64,000 nucleotides of DNA from Inia geoffrensis (lineage: Eukaryota; Chordata; Mammalia; Artiodactyla; Iniidae). The stretch covers positions 17,948,680 to 18,012,679 of the forward strand of contig CM070913.1 of the NCBI GenBank assembly GCA_036417435.1, in the 5' to 3' direction. Positions 61,826 to 64,000 of the stretch are shown here, piece by piece (position 1 is the first letter of the stretch; each line of letters starts with the position of its first letter). Under the pieces are notes generated by a model. The model did no database searches. It saw only the letters and a program-made list of their open reading frames with translations, and had not been told where the DNA came from. Position numbers and translations under genes: made by a program.

Positions 61826-62439
61826 CTGAACATGAAAGTAAGAAAGGTTTTAACTATCTAAGGCCATGAAAACGTCATGACCTTTTTGGATCTTATTTCT
61901 TAATTCACAAATTGAGAAGCGATCTCTGGTCAAGCCTACAAGACTATACAGTTCAACAAAGATAGCCAAGATTTAAGGATACTTATGTACAAAAAGAATC
62001 TTCAGAGACTATTGGCCTCTAGCACCTTCAATGAAAGAGCAATTATCATCTAACCCCTTTTTATCGAAAGTGAGACTCCATGTATTAAGCCCCGCTTTCC
62101 CACAAAACACTTGAATATGTGGAGACTGCTGTCACACTGGGATGTACAATGGAAAATGTACTCTTTACCTGTCAGTTAAAAGCAATATCAATCCTATTGA
62201 TTCATCGAGATACCAATATGATTACATCTGACTTTCCTTACTATTTATAGAGCCTCAACTACTTCAGAGGTCATTCACTAACTCTGCCCGTAATTCCTGT
62301 GTATCTTAATCAACATCCTTTTATTCCTGTCTCTCGTTTTTAATAAATTTGTTTACTTAAAAAAAAAGAAAAAAAAGAGTATCTTCCCATTTTTATTGAA
62401 ATGCATATATTTAAATGTGAATATGCATATTCACTTGTT

Positions 62440-63079
62440 CATTCAAAATCCATTCAAGGCCTACTACATGGCAAGCATTGTGCTGATGCAGGGAAGTAAG
62501 TTTACAGAACACCACGATATTAATAGCTATTACTGCTGGGTAGAATAATCATGCATAACATTGTTTTTTTTTTTTACTTAATTTTTGGCTTTTCTTCTTC
62601 AGTGAACTATACTATTTACTTGACAAAATAATAAAATGATTTTCTGAACTAAGTCACCCAAGATAAAAAGAAGCTCCAGAAGGAATTCTATTTCCATCAC
62701 TAATTAGGATATTGATATATCAGAGGCCACTAAATCAGGGAACAGCTGAGTTTGGAAGTATACAGACAGCACTGTTATGAGGATTATAACCAGCATGAGA
62801 ATTTCTACGTTGTTGATATATATTTATAGGTCTGTTTGCATTCAAAGACACAACTGTCTCTTTAAAGCACTTGAATCTACTTTACTGAAAATCCCCTCAT
62901 ATTACTGAGGCTTAAGTACACTGAGAATTAAAGAAAGAGTATTTGTATTTTTACCATTGAAGTTGTCTTTACTTTGAAGAGGAGTCAGAGACCTTTGCAT
63001 TTATAACATGATTAAGGGATTTAAACAACAAAGATTGTTTATGTTATTTTGCTCAGTAGCTGAATTAATCATTCCTCTT
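62440..63079. other. Mostly unassigned; possible L2 relic at about 62440-62530
   Basis: The block 'ttcaaggcctactacatggc' with 'aagcattgtgctgatgcagg' resembles a reversed L2 end. The rest has a T run at 62564-62574 and no recognised content. Confidence 0.3.
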
Positions 63080-63410
63080 CCCACATACATGGAAAGATAG
63101 TACTTCCTGCATCTCAAAATTAGGTGAATATGTGGCCTGCTTTGGCCAATAACAACGTGAGCAGAAGTGATGGGTGTCACTTCCAGGTGGAAGCTTTATG
63201 AGCCAGTGTGCAATGGCCTTGCTCTCTCTTTCCCTTGGCCATCAGTGATGGCTGTGTGAGAAGCCTGGTTCCAGGTGAAAAGATGCGGAGCAGAGCTTTC
63301 AAGTAATAGGCAATGTTTATGGAGAACAAGGGAAGGCTAATCTTTTGTGATATTAAACTACTGAGATTTTAGAGGATGTGCATCACTGTAACACAGCTTT
63401 CCCCCTTTGA
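63080..63410 (+). repeat. Probable ancient LTR-like repeat, family not named
   Basis: Landmarks of a common old mammalian repeat are present in order: 'ttggccaataacaacgtgag', 'agaagtgatgggtgtcactt', 'agctttatgagccagtgtgc', and near the end 'actactgagattttagagga'. The texture matches MaLR-like LTRs, but I cannot assign a family. Confidence 0.4.
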
Positions 63411-63454
63411 CTGACACTAGTAATTTTATTTAAGATAGCTTAATACAGTTTTCA

Positions 63455-63640
63455 TAGTACTAAGAGTAGAGGCTCTGGAATCATACTTTATAGATTCAAA
63501 CCACAGCTCTCTCGTTAATTTCTTTGTGTGGTACTTTGGCACGTTACATATGTTTTCCTTTGCCTCGTTTTCCTCAAATGGGAACAATAATGCCTTTCTT
63601 TATAAGGGTCTCAGGAGGAGTAAATTTCATGACACACATA
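63455..63640 (+). repeat. MIR relic
   Basis: Sense MIR order: 'agtagaggctctggaatcat', 'agattcaaaccacagctctc', 'cctttgcctcgttttcctca', 'aatgggaacaataatgcc', then 'aggaggagtaaatttcatga'. Confidence 0.7.
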
Positions 63641-64000
63641 TGGAAATAAATGAAGACCATCCAACAAGAACAAGTGAAGACTACGTATACATAGGATAGG
63701 AAGGGAGTCAGGCGCCATCACCTGGATTTATCAGACTCAGAGGCAGGCAGAAGTGTATAAAAGCTTTTTAGTGAAAAAACGGAAGATTCTAAGTATGCCC
63801 TGGTTGGGTGTGGTTGGCCAGGAAACCCAGAAGCAGACTAATGAGAAGTGGGGCATCCTTGTAATGAGGAGAGCATGTTTGGGTTTCTCCAGTTGTCTCT
63901 AAATTGGAATCAGAGGTAAAAATTAGGGAAGCTGGCAGTTTTTAAGTCCTGATTCTTGGGATTAATTGCTACGGAGATTATGATTTGGCTTCCTGGACTC
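63641..64000. other. Unassigned right end
   Basis: Contains 'gtgtataaaagctttttagt' and 'aggaaacccagaagcagact', which look repeat-like, but no family was recognised. It continues beyond the window. Confidence 0.3.

Larger units (their letters stand above)
60976..62439. other. Unassigned, with simple repeats
   Basis: No gene was recognised. Contains (AAAT)n at 61208-61243 and the composite TA/TG/CA tract at 61743-61823. Near 62339-62379 an AATAAA hexamer is followed by an A-rich run, which could be the 3' end of an unrecognised retrocopy. Confidence 0.4.

Overview
The window is mammalian nuclear DNA, AT-rich and intergenic or deep-intronic in character. I find no cellular protein-coding gene, rRNA or tRNA gene, or CRISPR array that I can support. 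Every longer open reading frame that I could place falls in a transposable element or looks like chance. The organism is a cetartiodactyl, most probably a cetacean. The evidence is a dozen tRNA-derived SINEs of the CHR type (head close to gggcttccctggtggcgcag, RNA polymerase III A and B boxes, body ending in ...gtaccgc plus poly-A) and several L1 copies that share one 3' end (tgattcactttgttataaag ... ccaataaagatgtt plus poly-A). The ruminant BovB/Bov-A2 repeats and the pig-type SINE were not seen. Family names come from memory of consensus sequences and were not checked by a search.

Layout. 0-7 kb: the end of an antisense L1, two adjacent minus-strand MLT1-type LTRs, an antisense SINE, an unassigned LTR, a 1.5-kb 5'-truncated sense L1 containing a GT/TA microsatellite, and a further plus-strand MLT1-type LTR. 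7-16 kb: a short twin-primed L1, L2 and MIR relics, an ancient sense L1, an antisense SINE, an antisense L1 split by a young SINE, and another ancient L1 split by an older SINE. 16-31 kb: a 2.3-kb sense L1 (17.9-20.2 kb), then low-repeat DNA with MIR and L2 relics, two SINEs and a probable solo LTR. 31-40 kb: a long, heavily decayed sense L1 (31.3-35.5 kb) carrying a nested young L1 3' end and a nested SINE, then more sense L1M sequence (37.1-39.4 kb). 40-52 kb: mostly unassigned DNA, with one nearly terminal-complete but internally deleted L1 (45.9-48.2 kb), a Tigger/MER2-like relic and SINEs. 52-64 kb: three SINEs, a MER5A-like hAT relic, L2 relics, an L1 3' end joined to an older L1 fragment, microsatellites and a MIR.

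The content is a layered record of retrotransposition. L2, MIR, MER5 and MLT1 relics are oldest, L1M fragments come next, and cetacean-lineage L1 and CHR SINEs lie on top, several with clean target-site duplications. The most interesting observations are structural: an internally deleted L1 with an intact 5' start, poly-A and matching 17-bp target duplications; a textbook twin-priming inversion; an L1 insertion that appears to coincide with loss of host sequence; and microsatellite growth at the same internal L1 position in two independent copies.
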